From Poronia punctata (Eukaryota > Ascomycota > Sordariomycetes > Xylariales > Xylariaceae), in the NCBI GenBank assembly GCA_022579005.1, contig MU401513.1, forward strand, positions 124,001 to 188,000: a stretch of 64,000 nucleotides of DNA. The letters are read 5' to 3'. This document shows, piece after piece, positions 34,368-46,713 of this stretch. Position numbers and translations under genes: made by a program. Within the stretch, counting starts at the first letter, position 1, and the number at the start of each line of letters is the position of its first letter. The notes under the pieces are model-generated. The model did no database searches. It saw only the letters and a list, made by a program, of their open reading frames with translations, and was not told the DNA's origin.

Positions 34368-37300
34368 TCATCTCAAAGTCTCTTCGCTTGATGGTGCTAC
34401 CGACTCGGCTGGTGAAATCTCTCGGCGACCGAACCATCCACCACGCTCCCATTGGCCGGGTTGATACAGACATTGTTCTCGTACGCTGTCATTAGTAATG
34501 CCTTCTAGAAGAACATTCAGGCGTTTGAAATCAATGGGTTTCAGGATCCAGCCGTCAAACCCGGCCTCGACATAGATGGACCTTTCTTTCTCCACAAGCG
34601 ACGCCGATACTGCGAAAATGGGTATGTGTCCGTGCCTACGCGCCAAGGTAGACAAGCCGAGACCGTCACTTGATTTCTCAAAAGCCCTAATCAGCTTCGT
34701 GCTACTGAGGCCATCGACGATGGGCATCTAGAAAACCCAGTTAGCTTCCCATCTTCCCTCAAAAGCGGTTGACTATAGGATGGTGGCGACGAAGAGAAGT
34801 GCTCAACATACCTGCATGTCCATGAGCACGACATCGAATTCGGACGCCTTCTCTTTGTATATAGTAGCGCAAGCTTCGCCGTTGAGCGCCGGAGAGACTT
34901 CGTGTCCAGTCTTCTCCAGTCGCTTTGTGAGGATCCTCATGTTCACAGGGTCATCTTCGGCGATGAGTACCCGGAACTTGTTAGGCTCAGGAGGCTCAGG
35001 AGGCACGGTATTGTCTGTTGCTTTCTTCTCGCCACTGGTCATTTCTGGTATTTCAAACAATACTCGCGACTGTTGTCCGGCCTGAGCTTCCACCTGCTGG
35101 CCGAAATAGTCATCTGGCACTTTAACAGGCCTCAAGGGGGTCCCGCTGTCTCGAATAAAGTGCATGCCTGGTGGTGGTTCTGGAAGCTGGATGGAAGTCG
35201 TGGCCCGCACGCGTGACGGAGAAGATGACTCGGCAGAATCTATCTTGGCCATAGTTTGCTTCGATACCTCCTGCCTAGGCGGAGGTGAATAGGGTCCCCT
35301 TCCAGAGAGCCTGCGCTGAAGACTGTCTCGTTCCGCGTTAGCTTCACTAGTGGGCAGTGAGCTCTGGATAGCATCGATTAAACGATCCGCGTCGCTCTTG
35401 GTACTGTGAGCACCGGCGCTTCCGCCACTTCTCAGGCTATTTATACTCCGTCTCTTCTCTAGGCTCCGGGATTCAGTCGAGGGTCGATTGGATCCCGCGT
35501 TCGCACTTGCATCCCCGCGGTCGATAAGCAGGACCTCGCCGGCCTCTGTTGGTGGCAGCGACTTTGTAACGGAGACCGCGGTGGCCGAATCTGTTAGAGT
35601 ATCCGGCCTAGTTGCGGCGCCTTCGGGTTTGAGCTTGCCAAGGGCTTCGCCCGTGGGCAACTCAAACGGTAATTGAACAACAAATCTCGATCCTTTCCCC
35701 TCTTCAGATTTGAGCCGCAGCTGTCCATCCATATTACGGACAATCCTCGCAACTACGGCTAGACCAAGACCCAGACCGCGGCCACGAGGCGCCTGGTTAA
35801 GCGTCGCATCGATATCTGCAGAGTTTTGCAGCGAGAGGTCTGCGCTGCTAACTTGCTCCAGGTCCTGGAAGAGGTTTTCAAGCTTTTCGTTGCTCATGCC
35901 ACAACCTGTATCGACCACGGTAATCTCAACACGAACCTTGGACTCGAGTACCTCGACCACAAAGACTTCCACTTTGACATACCCTTCCGTCGTGTGTTGC
36001 ATGGCGTTTGCCGTCACGTTGGCCATGACCTGTCTCACTCGACGGTAGTCGCCATGGACATATTTCGGAAGCCCCGGATGTTGGATGACTTGGTAAGAAA
36101 TTCCTTTGCGCTGAGCATCCGATTCGAACGCCTTCGTAGCCTCGGTAATACAGGCCGGCAGGTCCAACACATCGTCCTTGATCAACTCTTGTCCCTCTTC
36201 GGTTTTGGTGAGATCAAGGAGATCGTTGATTACATAGATGAGTGACTTGGAAGCAGAATGGGACCTTGCCAGATTCTCGCGCGTTTCCGTGTCGAGTGAT
36301 CCTTCTAGAGCGATCTCTAGATAGTTTATGATGGCATTCAGAGGGGTACGGACCTCATGTGCCGAATTAGCCAACAAAAGTCGAGTAAGCCGGCTATTTT
36401 GCAGCGCTGCTTCCTTCTGCCGCCAAACTTCGATGAATTTCCCTACTCTGGGTCAGATTGTGGTGCTAGTGATATAGCCAAAAAGGGGGGTGGGGGCATC
36501 GTGCTCAGTGCTCACCGTAGACTAGGCAGAGAACCGCAGCGGTCTCTACTTGCTCTTCCGACCATTCTCTACACTTGCCTATGACAGTTTCGTTCCATGC
36601 CTTGAAACTCGAACGAGGTTCAAGATAGTCAGCCGTGCCTTGTTTGATCACCTTTTCATATGGGTTTCCTGCCCATTTCACTTCCCTGATCTGACCTTTA
36701 CGGAAGAATACGATGAAATCCTGTCCGCCAGAGCTAAGGGGCACATATAGTAGACCGGCAATGACTGAAAAGCCGGGCCCATACCGAAGGTCTGGGAAGT
36801 CTTGGGTGACATCCTGGGTAGTTATGACAGAGGTAAATCGTCGAAGGCGGAGGTATTCAAGCATAGCCAGTGCCTCCTGCGATTGCTCGATCTTGCCGAG
36901 TACCTTGGTCTCGTCACCTATGGATAACATGCCGAAATCTGCGTCGAACAGTCTAAGCAGATCCTCGGACGAAGCGATAATGTAGCCAGACGGGTTCTGG
37001 CCAGTTGGCATCGTGTTTATCAGCTTTCTAGCATGAAGGCGTGAGGCGTAGGAAAGGCGCTCTATGTTTCGGGACGCGGTATCGCCCACCAGCCGGCACA
37101 TTTTGCGAATGGGGAAGTTGACACGCATCCCGTAGTGGCCATAGCTATGACAGGCGATGAGACCCCACAACTCGCCAAAGGCATTGATTGAGATGGACAT
37201 GGAGGATCTGACAGCCATATTGGCAAGGTATTTCAAGTGGATGGGAGACATGGCTCGGAGATATCCATGGCTGAGGTCGAGGGGCCGTTCCAGATCTTCC

Positions 37301-38991
37301 ACGGTGCGGCAGACTAACCTCGCCGTCTCCAAGTCCCTATCGTAGAGTATCCTCACCTTGTTCACTTTGTAGAGCTCTCGGGCTTGTTTGGGGATATCGG
37401 ATGCAGGAAAGTGCAGCCCATGATATAGGTCACGCGTCTTGGTAGGGTCGAGCAATTCCGCCACCACTTTCCCGTTGAAGGCTGCGTCGAACTGGTAGAT
37501 CATCACACGGTGGAATCCGGTGAGTTCTTTGACGATGCCCACAAGTATCTTCAAGAAGGTATCAAGATCCGGCGCTGCCGATAATTGCTCTTGCACCTGA
37601 GACATGATGTCGAAAACCTCCATGGCTCCCGCCTCGCCCCGCCTCTTACGTGCGCTTCTCAGTACACGGAGAGGCTTACTCCGGACCTGAGTGCTCTCTT
37701 GGAACTCGGCGGGAGTCGGGGTCTGGTAGAGCGTGTCTTTGGGCTCTTCCGGCGTGACCTCGTCGGGCGGTCGGATGGGGTATCGTTGATCGTCCTCCGG
37801 CTCAAACTCGCAAATAATCAGATCCGGATGGCTTTCACTTGTATGCATGGCGCACCATAGCTTGATCGACTTCTCGGTAGGCGGCTTGACAGATATGCTG
37901 AAGACATCAGGCCCGTGTGCTGAGGGGTCGGGCTCCTCGTCTCGGACAAAATCGACGTGGTCTAGTAAGTTGTCGGCCTGTTGCTCGGAGAGGATTTCGG
38001 TGAAAGAGTCAAGCTTGAACAGTTCTTGTGGCGAGTAGCCGAGCACTAGTTTCGAGTTCTCGCTCACTATTCGAACAACGAGTCTGCCGTCTCCTTCCTC
38101 TTTTAAAGCCACCAAGACGCCGAATCCTTGCACAGCCCCGGGCGTGTGTATGGGTTCGTCTTCGCAACGCTGCAGTTCTCCTTCGCGACCGGTGATGACG
38201 GCGTGGCCATCCTCTGTCACGACATGCCGAAAACGAGACGTCATCAGCGCCTCGTTCAATTCAACTCGGGAGTCGTTAATGGCCGAAGCAGGTTCACTGC
38301 CCTCTTCGGCTTCCCCCACCATGGACGCAGCCCCGCGGACACTCGTCCGGTCAGACGCATTCGAAGCGCTGTCGCTAAAGAATTGGAGCCTCGACGTATC
38401 GGCTAGCCGCGGGCCGGCCAACGGTGGGCTAGTGAGCGTATTCTTCCTAGAGCGCGTAGGGGCTAGTTGCGGGGATGCGGGCTGGTTGCCGGATCGGCGG
38501 GATAGGGTGGAGACATCGGTCGTGACGCGGGGTACGCTTGGGCGACGGCTACCGTCCCAGGTAGATTCGGGGCGGTGGAAATAGTCGACATCGGTGGGAT
38601 CGCGCGAGAGCACCCAAGGCGCCGGACGAGAATGATCGACGCTGACGACAGATCTAATGGGAAAGACACGATCCGAAGGGTCAGCATTACTACTGTTGCC
38701 CTGTGCCTGTGCGGGCTGGCGGTCGGCGCCGACGTTGGTTATGTGACCATATTGGCTCTCTATTGGCGCTGCGACGGTCGCTTGGCCCGGGTCATTTGCA
38801 GAGGCGGGGGAGGCACTGCGACGATTTTCGATTCCGCCGACGGGTGCGGCACTGTCTTCAGTCGATTGTTGCTCGGCTTCAACATGTGCACCAGGCAAGG
38901 GCACAGACCCCGGCTCGGCTGGGTGTGAGTCGGGAGGTGTAGATTGGCCTGACTGTGGCGGGTGGCCTGCCAGATCGTGGCCAGATTCCAT
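34368..38991 (-). CDS. fphA: fungal phytochrome, hybrid histidine kinase
   Basis: Exons 38991-36516, 36442-34812 and 34727-34368 give 1,488 aa. Fungal phytochromes (group VIII hybrid histidine kinases) bind biliverdin, sense red/far-red light and feed stress and developmental signalling. A long disordered N-terminus precedes the PAS-like domain, whose chromophore-attachment Cys is residue 276 in RCEDEPIHTPGAVQ, the fungal position. The GAF domain contains HGLHFPASDIPKQAR (about 520-535) with the DIP motif, and a PHY domain follows. The kinase shows the H-box His854 in NSAHEVRTPLNA, N-box VRQVMANVTANAMQHT, G1 DTGCGM and G2 GRGLGLGL. After a Ser-rich linker comes the receiver domain with AEDDPVN, phospho-acceptor Asp1367 in LMDMQMP (split by intron 2) and the LKPI lysine. 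All catalytic motifs appear intact, so the protein should be functional. Confidence 0.96.
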
Positions 38992-40847
38992 TCCTTGAAG
39001 CTCTCAGCTGGCGACAGAGCAAGCGAGTCGCGAGCCAGTAATATCCCGACGAGATCTTTTTCTGGGTAGGTGCAGTCGAAATGACAGGTGATTATAACCC
39101 AACAAGCCACAACCCAAAGAACGACCTAGTAGTCGGATGTGTACAAGTTGACCTTGAACCTCCCAGAAGTTCTATAAGGTACTGGGCTGGAAAAGCTCAG
39201 TCTTCCGCCAGACGAGGGCAAAGGAACGGTCCCAGTTCCAATCCAATCCAAGGGAAAAAAGTTAAACGAATATGGCGCATGCATTCCCTGACGTTTAATA
39301 GGATATTACAAACACCAGCCACATTTTACCTTCTTCGTGTATGTAATCAGCTTTGGTGTCTGTTACGTACCAACGTGAAACGACGAAAGCACAATGGAAG
39401 GAACCAGGTCAGGCTCAGAACCGGTCCAGGTCGGGCAGGTGCACCGAAGGTGGCAATATGTCGCAAAATATAGGGAAGCTACAGGCATTGGGGCATTAGG
39501 TAGAGCCGCTATGTAGAATAATCTCCAGTTTCTCCTCTCGATGACCGTGTGCAGCAGCTCCTCGATAAATGCTTTGAAAGTTGCTTTGGTAAATACTTTC
39601 ATGTGGCACGGGGGTTAGCCCTGTATGAGTATGATACCGAGGAATATTATTAGATGCTGTTAACTACTGTTGCCATATTAGCTTTGGGTTTGGTAGGTAC
39701 CTTATCCAAAGTGCAGTTTGTAGTATGCACGTGGACGCTCGACGCTGTCTAGCGTCCATTACTCGAGATCTACCTACCCCCACGCCTCGTACGACCGATA
39801 GCCTCTAGGTATTCAACCGGAAAGTTCTCCGGAAAAACAACCCCGCGGTGAAGGGGGGGCGAATCGACGATGGGAAAACGCAACACGCTACCATGTTAGA
39901 TGAGGAACAGGTAAAGATAACAGGCTTCCCAACTCCAACGTTTATATATATTCGGTCTCTATGTTTCCTTCCAGTAGAGGTCAATATCATCTAGCCGAGA
40001 TATGCAACTACACAAATCAGTAGGCAAACCCGACCTACTCTAACCCCTGCCAAGATGCTAAACATGTATTTCGGTCAAGTATCTTGCCGCGAGCCGACCA
40101 GGATATTACGAAGTTTCGAGGTGAAATCATAAGCCTTCGCTCTGCATTGAAATGACATTGCAAGTCATTCGACACGACGTCTTCCACAGGCCACAACAAT
40201 AGCTTTCGGATCACGGGAGAGCATACATAGCAGAAACTGCGACGAAACGCCGGCATTCTCCCCCCAACCATGATAGCTTAAGAACGCGACCGGCTATCAT
40301 AGGCCTGTTGTTTAAATCATCCAAAGTCATTCACCTCGAAGAAGACAGCGAGTCGGCCGCCCGCCAAGCCGAAAGTTAAAATGAGAGGTTCGTACTCTGC
40401 TCCCGGAGATGTATTAATTATTATTACTTGATAGAGTACTCGTAGTGCGGTTTCAAACCCCTCCCACTGAAAGAGTGAGCTTAAAAGCTGAAACATGGTT
40501 CTAGATTCTTTACTAACAAATATAGCCCTGTTCAATTACGTAACACTCACCCACTGCAAGGGGGGCAAGTTGCGAGTCGTACTCGTGGGCTTGTGAAAAT
40601 CATTGCTGATTAGTAATAGTCCGAGCCTAATTGGGCTTAGACAGAGGCGAACTAAAAAGCTTGTCAATTTAAACTAGTGCGCGGCCCTATCGCGGCGCAC
40701 AGCGCACAGTCTCCGGGCCTCTTCTACGAGTACATTTTTACACAAGTCAAGCCTGAGTGCCTGCACCACACCACAGACCAGCATTTATACCCCCATCACA
40801 AATGAAAATTCCAACAATTGGTTAAGAAGTTTCTCGTGAGCTTCTTC
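38992..40847. other. intergenic region
   Basis: Phytochrome promoter and spacer up to the tRNA pair. No protein gene is supported; ORFs at 39081-39473 and 39363-39602 overlap each other and lack domain signal. Confidence 0.45.
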
Positions 40848-40944
40848 GGGCTTGTGGTTTAGTGGTATAATACTCCCTTAGCATCGCAGATGCATGCAAA
40901 ACCAAAACTGGGAGTGGTCCGGGGTTCGATTCCCCGCGAGTCCA
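40848..40944 (+). tRNA. tRNA-Ala (AGC) with 25-nt intron
   Basis: The acceptor strands GGGCTTG and CGAGTCC pair over seven positions and include G3:U70, the identity element of alanine tRNAs; the discriminator is A. The anticodon arm CTCCC-TTAGCAT-GGGAG gives anticodon AGC at 40880-40882, interrupted after position 37 by an intron at 40884-40908. The T-arm carries GGTTCGATTCC. The mature length is 72 nt before CCA. Confidence 0.92.
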
Positions 40945-40989
40945 TCTATCGGTGGTTTGATTCCACCTATATACCATGATTTTCCAGAA

Positions 40990-41093
40990 TCCGAATTGGT
41001 GTAGTGGCTAACATTTGACGCTCTCACTGTTGTGTTTCTCTAGAGAGAACAACGTGTGCCGTCAAGCCCGGGGTTCGATTCCCCGATTCGGAG
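40990..41093 (+). tRNA. tRNA-Glu (CTC) with 32-nt intron
   Basis: The acceptor strands TCCGAAT and ATTCGGA pair perfectly and the discriminator is G. The anticodon stem TGACG/CGTCA encloses loop CTCTCA plus C, giving anticodon CTC at 41023-41025. The intron at 41027-41058 sits in the canonical place after position 37. The T-arm is GGGGTTCGATTCCCC. A T-rich stretch at 41095-41104 can terminate RNA polymerase III. Confidence 0.92.
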
Positions 41094-41094
41094 T

Positions 41095-41104
41095 TCTTTT
41101 TTTT
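41095..41104 (+). terminator. RNA polymerase III T-tract after tRNA-Glu
   Basis: A T-run starting two bases after the tRNA-Glu 3' end, typical of Pol III termination. tRNA-Ala lacks such a tract directly downstream, so the two tRNAs could be read together. Confidence 0.6.
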
Positions 41105-41621
41105 CCTTTGTTTTCCACCCTGCCGGGGAAATAAGGTATTAATATCCCGGCCCACACTGGCTGACTGGACTGGCAGAGGTGAGATACCTACCACCCACTT
41201 GCCACTGCGGGCCTTGATAATAATTATCAGGGACGATGGACCCGTAATTAAGGGTAAGTGCTGCGGCTTAGGGGTCGCTTACGGAATCGTCGCTCTTGCA
41301 TTCCCATTGTGCTGAACTACATACATAGGTACTTTAGCTCGGTGGTCGCTTTCCCAGTTTGACAAGTCTGCACTTGGTTTTCCTTCTACGGCTCGTGAAC
41401 CCCGGGTAAAATCACTACATTGTTACGTCCTGCCTCCCCTGGTATCCATCTCGTCGTAAAGCCAAAATCGGCATAAATAAGAGAGATAGGGGTATGTCGA
41501 ATTATACGTTTTAAAGATGGTATTCAAATCGTGACTGTCTAGGTTACGAGTAGGTATGTTATCATCCAGAGAAATCCATACAAAATCATCCAACAGACAG
41601 ACAGAGAGAGAGAGACAAACA
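41105..41621. other. intergenic region
   Basis: Nothing is recognised between the tRNA terminator and the 3' end of the next gene. Confidence 0.5.
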
Positions 41622-42041
41622 TTATATAACCCACTCGCATCGTGCTGCCTGATCCCAAGGCAACCTATACAGCGCGTCGAGTTCCTGATCGGTAAAAGCA
41701 CGACCGATGACCTCGATACAGACATCACCATCCCAGCGGATTTTATCCTCGTAGAAAGGCAGTTCATCAATACCATGCCACAAGTCGACGCCCAGCTTCA
41801 AGGCAATCCTTTGCGTCAGGTCGTTTACCCAGGGGATCATGTATTTGACGACGTTGGATTGGTGTAAGTGGTGGGCGCGTTCGAGAATCACCCAACATAC
41901 TCCGTCGTCTTCTTCGCCTCCTTCGGGACATTCGCAGTTCCGTACGTGGGTTATCTCGGTGGAGGATGGGAATCCGGTTCGGGGGTCGATGGGAATGCTA
42001 CAGCCCCAGTAGAAGAATTTTCTGTATCGCGAGTCTTCCAT
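41622..42041 (-). CDS. hypothetical protein, 139 aa
   Basis: A single-exon ORF with a plausible protein-like composition: an N-terminal aromatic patch (YRKFFYWGCSIPID), an acidic Cys-containing loop (NCECPEGGEEDDG), and alternating helix-like stretches ending DQELDALYRLPWDQAARCEWVI. There is no signal peptide or TM segment. I do not recognise the family. The evenly spread hydrophobic and aromatic residues suggest a small folded cytosolic protein. Confidence 0.5.
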   Translation of the reverse strand: MEDSRYRKFFYWGCSIPIDPRTGFPSSTEITHVRNCECPEGGEEDDGVCWVILERAHHLHQSNVVKYMIPWVNDLTQRIALKLGVDLWHGIDELPFYEDKIRWDGDVCIEVIGRAFTDQELDALYRLPWDQAARCEWVI

Positions 42042-42950
42042 GATGGCATTTAGAGAGGTGGTATTTGGAAGATGCTCAAATTATTTCTCGTGCTGTTTGG
42101 AATATGGACAGTGGCATTTTGTAGACATATGTTTTCAAACATCGAGTGAGTGCATTTATACATTCTGTTACCTTCAAAAGATGAGATGCTGGTTTGACTC
42201 TATTCTAGCTCATTCACGTGGATCATCAACAACAACAATTTCTGCTCGTGAAGCAAGGAATCAATGTTTGGTGATTATTCGGATGATTGATTTTCTGACA
42301 TTATTTGAAGCAAAGCGAGCAAACTAAAACTCGATGAAATGAGGCACGGGTATTGCGCTGACTCAATTCCATCACATGGAACACAACACAAACATCATTC
42401 TCACCATGACCCACACCCATATATAAGGAAAAGAACATTGAGGGATTTCACCAAAAAGTAAAGGAAATACGCCGATACAACCCAGGATTGATATCTTCCC
42501 CGAAGGAATGGATACCAAGAGATCTGGACCGGTAGATGGATGCGGGGCTCGGTGTAGATGGATGCCAATTGGCTAGGTCTTCCCAATAGTTGTCTTTACC
42601 TGAATGATAACGGGATACTCTTATCTCGTGACCTGCATTTATGTAGGATGTAACTCGTAGTATTTCTTGTTCTGTTGCACCACGTACCTCTACGGTTGAC
42701 GGATAACTGTGAGTTAACAGTATATATCTCCAACCCTTTTAATGATCGAGGTGAGACGCCACATATGTCACTTTGTCGAGCCAGTTTGAAAATGTCCAGT
42801 TCGTCCGACTAACTCGTCTCCTTCCAGTGTGTCGGTATCGAGAATACCAGGAAGAATCATCACAAGTGGAAATAAAAGAGTTGAATGTATAGACCTGATC
42901 TAGAGAGATTACGACAGCTTCCCCCCGTTGAAGTCACAAACCCATCCATA
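42042..42950. other. intergenic region
   Basis: Promoter region between divergent genes. No other gene is seen. An in-frame upstream ATG at 42885 could extend the next protein by 22 residues. Confidence 0.45.
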
Positions 42951-44535
42951 ATGGCCATGTCGCCCTTCGTCTGGCCTTTAATAGGCCTATCTTTATATAT
43001 CATCACCTACGTCATATCCAAGTCGAGCCTCAAAGATGTGTTGTTTCGAAAAGACGGCATAGTAGCTAAACCAGGCACACCAGGTTCTAAGAAGAACATC
43101 TCCGATATCGCGAATACATTTCCTCCCTCGCAAAGAGACGAGTTGAATAAGATACTGTCAAAGACGGACTCGACATTTTCCAAGAAAAGTTTCATTCGCA
43201 ACCTTTTAGATATCAATGAAGACTACACCACCGCAGACGAATCGAAATACATATACTCGGGTTTCTCGATCCGGGAAATCAAAGCCCTCGGCGATTTCCC
43301 CGATTACGCCACACTCTCAGGCGTCCCCTTACCCAGCCCCTATCCGGAATTCGACATCGACAAGGCATTACCACGACCCTATAGACCGTTTAGATGGCCT
43401 TACCACCAGACCATGTGTATGTCTATCCGTCTCATCTTTTTCCTTTCCTTAATTTAGTACCTAGTCACCTCCAGCCCAGACTCACAAAAAAAAATAAAAA
43501 AATTCAAGCTCTATCCAAGCTCGAACCAGACTGGTGGATCGAGCTAGAATCAACATACAGACAACGAATGCAGCAACGAAAAGCCCTCTACGCCCAACAC
43601 GGCACTTCCGTCCTACGATGTTCCCCAGGGACCGAACTAGCATGTAAGGAAGTGATGGAAATGGCGGTACAATTCCTCTGCGCTCGATATCCGCAATACT
43701 TTACCTTATCCGTCGACAACCGCCATCTCGAGAACAAGATCCTCGACGTGCGCGTCGATATCCGCGACAAGAAATCTAACCCGTTACTAATCCTTCTAAA
43801 CCACGTACCCGAAGACTTTGCCCTCATGCAGCGCGATCCGGAGACGGGGATGTACGTGTTGCGGGCGGGGGTGATCTGTTCCGCGCTCGGATGGGATCTG
43901 AGCACAAAGTTCGGCATGAAGCTGCACGAGATCCACGGACCTATACCGGATTACAAGGAGAAGATGCAGTTCAGTATGGACAGGTATTTTTCGAAAATGC
44001 CGACCGACAAGCCGATCCAGCGCGCGTCATGGGGTCTAGAAGTCGACCAACCCCTCTTCATGCCGGCGGGACATCCGCACGAGGAATACCGCTACGCACA
44101 AGAACCCGGTCTGGAGAGGGATCGTTTACATCTTCGCGTGGATTGGCAGACGCTGAGAAGATTGCCTCTTTCCGGTGCCGTGGTCTTTAATTTCAAGGCT
44201 GTCTTCACGCCTGTAAGCGAGTTTCGTGATGAGCCGTATGTGCCTAGTTTGATGCTTCGGGTTTTGAGAAGGGGGGATGAGAGGATTATGAAGTATAAGA
44301 ATACGGTGAGTTTCCCCCTTTTTTCCCCTTTTTTGGGGGGAGTGCTAGATATGATTGGTAACTGACGGGATCGTAGTGGCATACGGAACATGTCGTCATC
44401 CCAACTCTTGAAGAATATGAGAGGGAACAAATAGAAAGTGGTATGATTGAAAAGGGTTGGGAGCCGAATACGTTGGAAGAGAGCCCTTATTTCCCTGGTT
44501 GGGAGAAGAAGTGGCATGGTCAGCAGGGATTTTGA
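42951..44535 (+). CDS. DUF3445 haem-dependent oxidative N-demethylase-like protein
   Basis: Exons 42951-43416, 43509-44305 and 44377-44535 give 473 aa (495 if the ATG at 42885 is used). The first 25 residues form a hydrophobic signal anchor (FVWPLIGLSLYIITYVI), so the protein is probably membrane tethered. The rest resembles the DUF3445 family, named for a bacterial haem-dependent oxidative N-demethylase: RPYRPFRWPYHQTM, the LEPDWWIELESTY block, IHGPIPDYKEKMQFSMDRYF and RASWGLEVDQPLFMPAGHP, the last two being regions that line the haem site in the family. The N-demethylase role is transferred from distant homologues, and the fungal substrate is unknown. It is convergent with a transcription factor gene 188 bp downstream. 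Intron 1 is placed on a GTATGT donor giving HQTMSLSKLEPDWW. Confidence 0.8.
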
Positions 44536-44722
44536 GTGTCGAGCTGTATTATTTAACCTAGTATATATAGCATGTAGTAGTGGTAGTGATAAAGCCAGAC
44601 ACTAGATAGTTCTTGTTCTTATGAGTATATATCTCAAGGGGTAGGTATAGTACAAAAGATTCATTCCAATGAACCGGGTATCTTTATCAAGTCATTCAAA
44701 CTATATCAACATGTTCCCCCCA

Positions 44723-46713
44723 TCATCCAATAAGATCGGCCTCGGTTGGGATCTTGTTCGAATCACGCTGAGTAGCATTCACTAGAAACGACAAATTGTC
44801 AGTACGACACAACACATACACTTACTCACTCACAAATCCAGAAAAAAGAAGAAAAAGAAAGAAAAACTCACAAATACTCATCATCAAAACCCCCAACTCA
44901 TCCGCATCCTCCAACCACATCTCCACCCTCTCATCCATCACAAGCCCCTTCTCCACCAAAAAGAACTCGGCCTGAATCATCGCCCTCCCCCCCCACTGAG
45001 CCAACCACCTCTCATACAACCTCTTCCAGACCAACTCATCATTCGCCTGCCAGAGATATTTCGGCCCGGGGGCCAAAAGTTTCCCCAGCTGCAAACAATT
45101 GAAATGTCTCGTCTCGTGCGCCACACTATACGACCAGTGCAAGAAATAGATACACACCAACGTACGTCTCTTGGCCTCTATATGAGCCCAGACGCGCCAG
45201 GGCGGACAGGTATTATTCGCTTCTTCGTGGAGCACCATTCCCGTCGAGAGGACATAGTTGCCCATCTCCTGCAGAGACGTGAATAGGGAGTTGGACACGG
45301 GGGATATGGATGATTGGTGACGGTTCGAGGGGAAGAAGAGTAATATCAGTAATATGTTCATGCTTTGGAGGGCTGAGAGGAGGGTTGGTGCGTCAAAGGT
45401 GTGGTACTAATTGATAAACCGTTAAAAACTGTGTTGGCAACACACTTTCCCTCATGAAAGAGAAAGAAAGACAATACCTTTGCTAAAATCCCTTCAATCT
45501 CCCCCAAAACAGCATCCCTCACAATCTCGCCCGAATCCTCCGATTGTCCAGCCCACAATTTACACAACGTCGTACATCGAGACAGATGTCTCGGCATCCC
45601 GTTATCGCATACTTGAAAGAAGTGGATTATCGGCGGTAACTGGATACCTTTTGCCAACATTCTTGGCCAAGATCGGAAAGCGCGGAGAAGTGTTTGCGCT
45701 GTTGTGGTTTATGTCAGTCCCTCCCTCTCTTTTTTTTTTTTTTTTGGGGGGGGGGGAGGGGAGGGAGTTAAGAAGAAATAAAAGAAAAGGGGGGAAAAAC
45801 TCACAACTATGTTCAATAAGTTCCATCGTATTATCTTCAATCCTCCTAGCAGCAAGTTGCGTAATCCACGGGTCTTCACTTTCACCTCCACTTTCCATTC
45901 CTCCTCCCCCTCCTCCTCCTAATCTCTGGACAAGAGTTCCATTCGTATGACTTGCCGGACAAAGAGAATTCGGACTATCCCCACTCGTCGAAGGAGTCAT
46001 CATATAAAACCTTTCCTTCTCCTTCCCCTCCCCTTCCTCCCCCCTTTCCCTTTCCCTTTCCCTCTCCCTCTCCCCTTCCCCCTCCTGATCATACCCCGGA
46101 AAGATATGTCGCAGACTACATCTTTCAACTCTCTGTCTTTCCCCCGTGAAATTATTGAAATCCGTCCCGTCATCGTCGAGATACGTGTATAGATCCGGAC
46201 TCATATTCATGTTTATGCAGAGCGATGATGATGATGATAATGATGTCGTCGTCGTCGTCGTCGTCGTCGTTGTTGGTGTTGGTGTCGGATCCGGAAGTTG
46301 TTGTGTAAATGCACCGGAAGGACTCGGATCGGAGTTGCCAGTACCACCACCACCACCACCACCATCATCACCAACCACGTTCTTCATCACAACCGGCCTC
46401 GACACTTGTACTTGTACATAGACACATTCCAAACCCCTCATCCCACATCTCGCACAAACCGGCTTCTTCAAATCGCATCTACTTTTCGCCGTGATACAAT
46501 TCCTTTTTTTTTTGATCCCCTTCTCGTTAGCTTATCCCTATCCCAATCCTACCCCGTCCCGTCCCGTCCCTTTCCTCCCACCCAAAAAAAGACAATATAT
46601 AAAAAAATAAAAAAAATGAGAGAGGGGGAAAAAAACATACATACAAGCCTTCTGCCTAACACTAGGAACAGGCTCAAGCGTACATTTCCTCGTATGACGA
46701 ACAAGTGAAGATT
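44723..46713 (-). CDS. C2H2 + Zn2Cys6 transcription factor, 5' end missing
   Basis: Exons seen are 46713-46641, 46502-45805, 45698-45478, 45406-44872 and 44781-44723. The first visible exon starts in mid-codon with the second half of a C2H2 finger (SSLVRHTRKC). The Zn2Cys6 DNA-binding domain forms across the next junction: CMNC, six residues, C, six residues, CARC, six residues, C, a canonical spacing. Fungal regulators with C2H2 followed by Zn2Cys6 are a known class. Low-complexity Thr, Gly and Glu/Arg runs follow. The regulatory domain is marked by QTLLRAFRSWPRMLAKG and IQLPPIIHFFQV, and the protein ends TEADLIG. The start codon and first Cys pair of the C2H2 finger are not found between 46714 and the N gap, so they probably lie in the gap. 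It should be nuclear; target genes are unknown. Confidence 0.82.
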
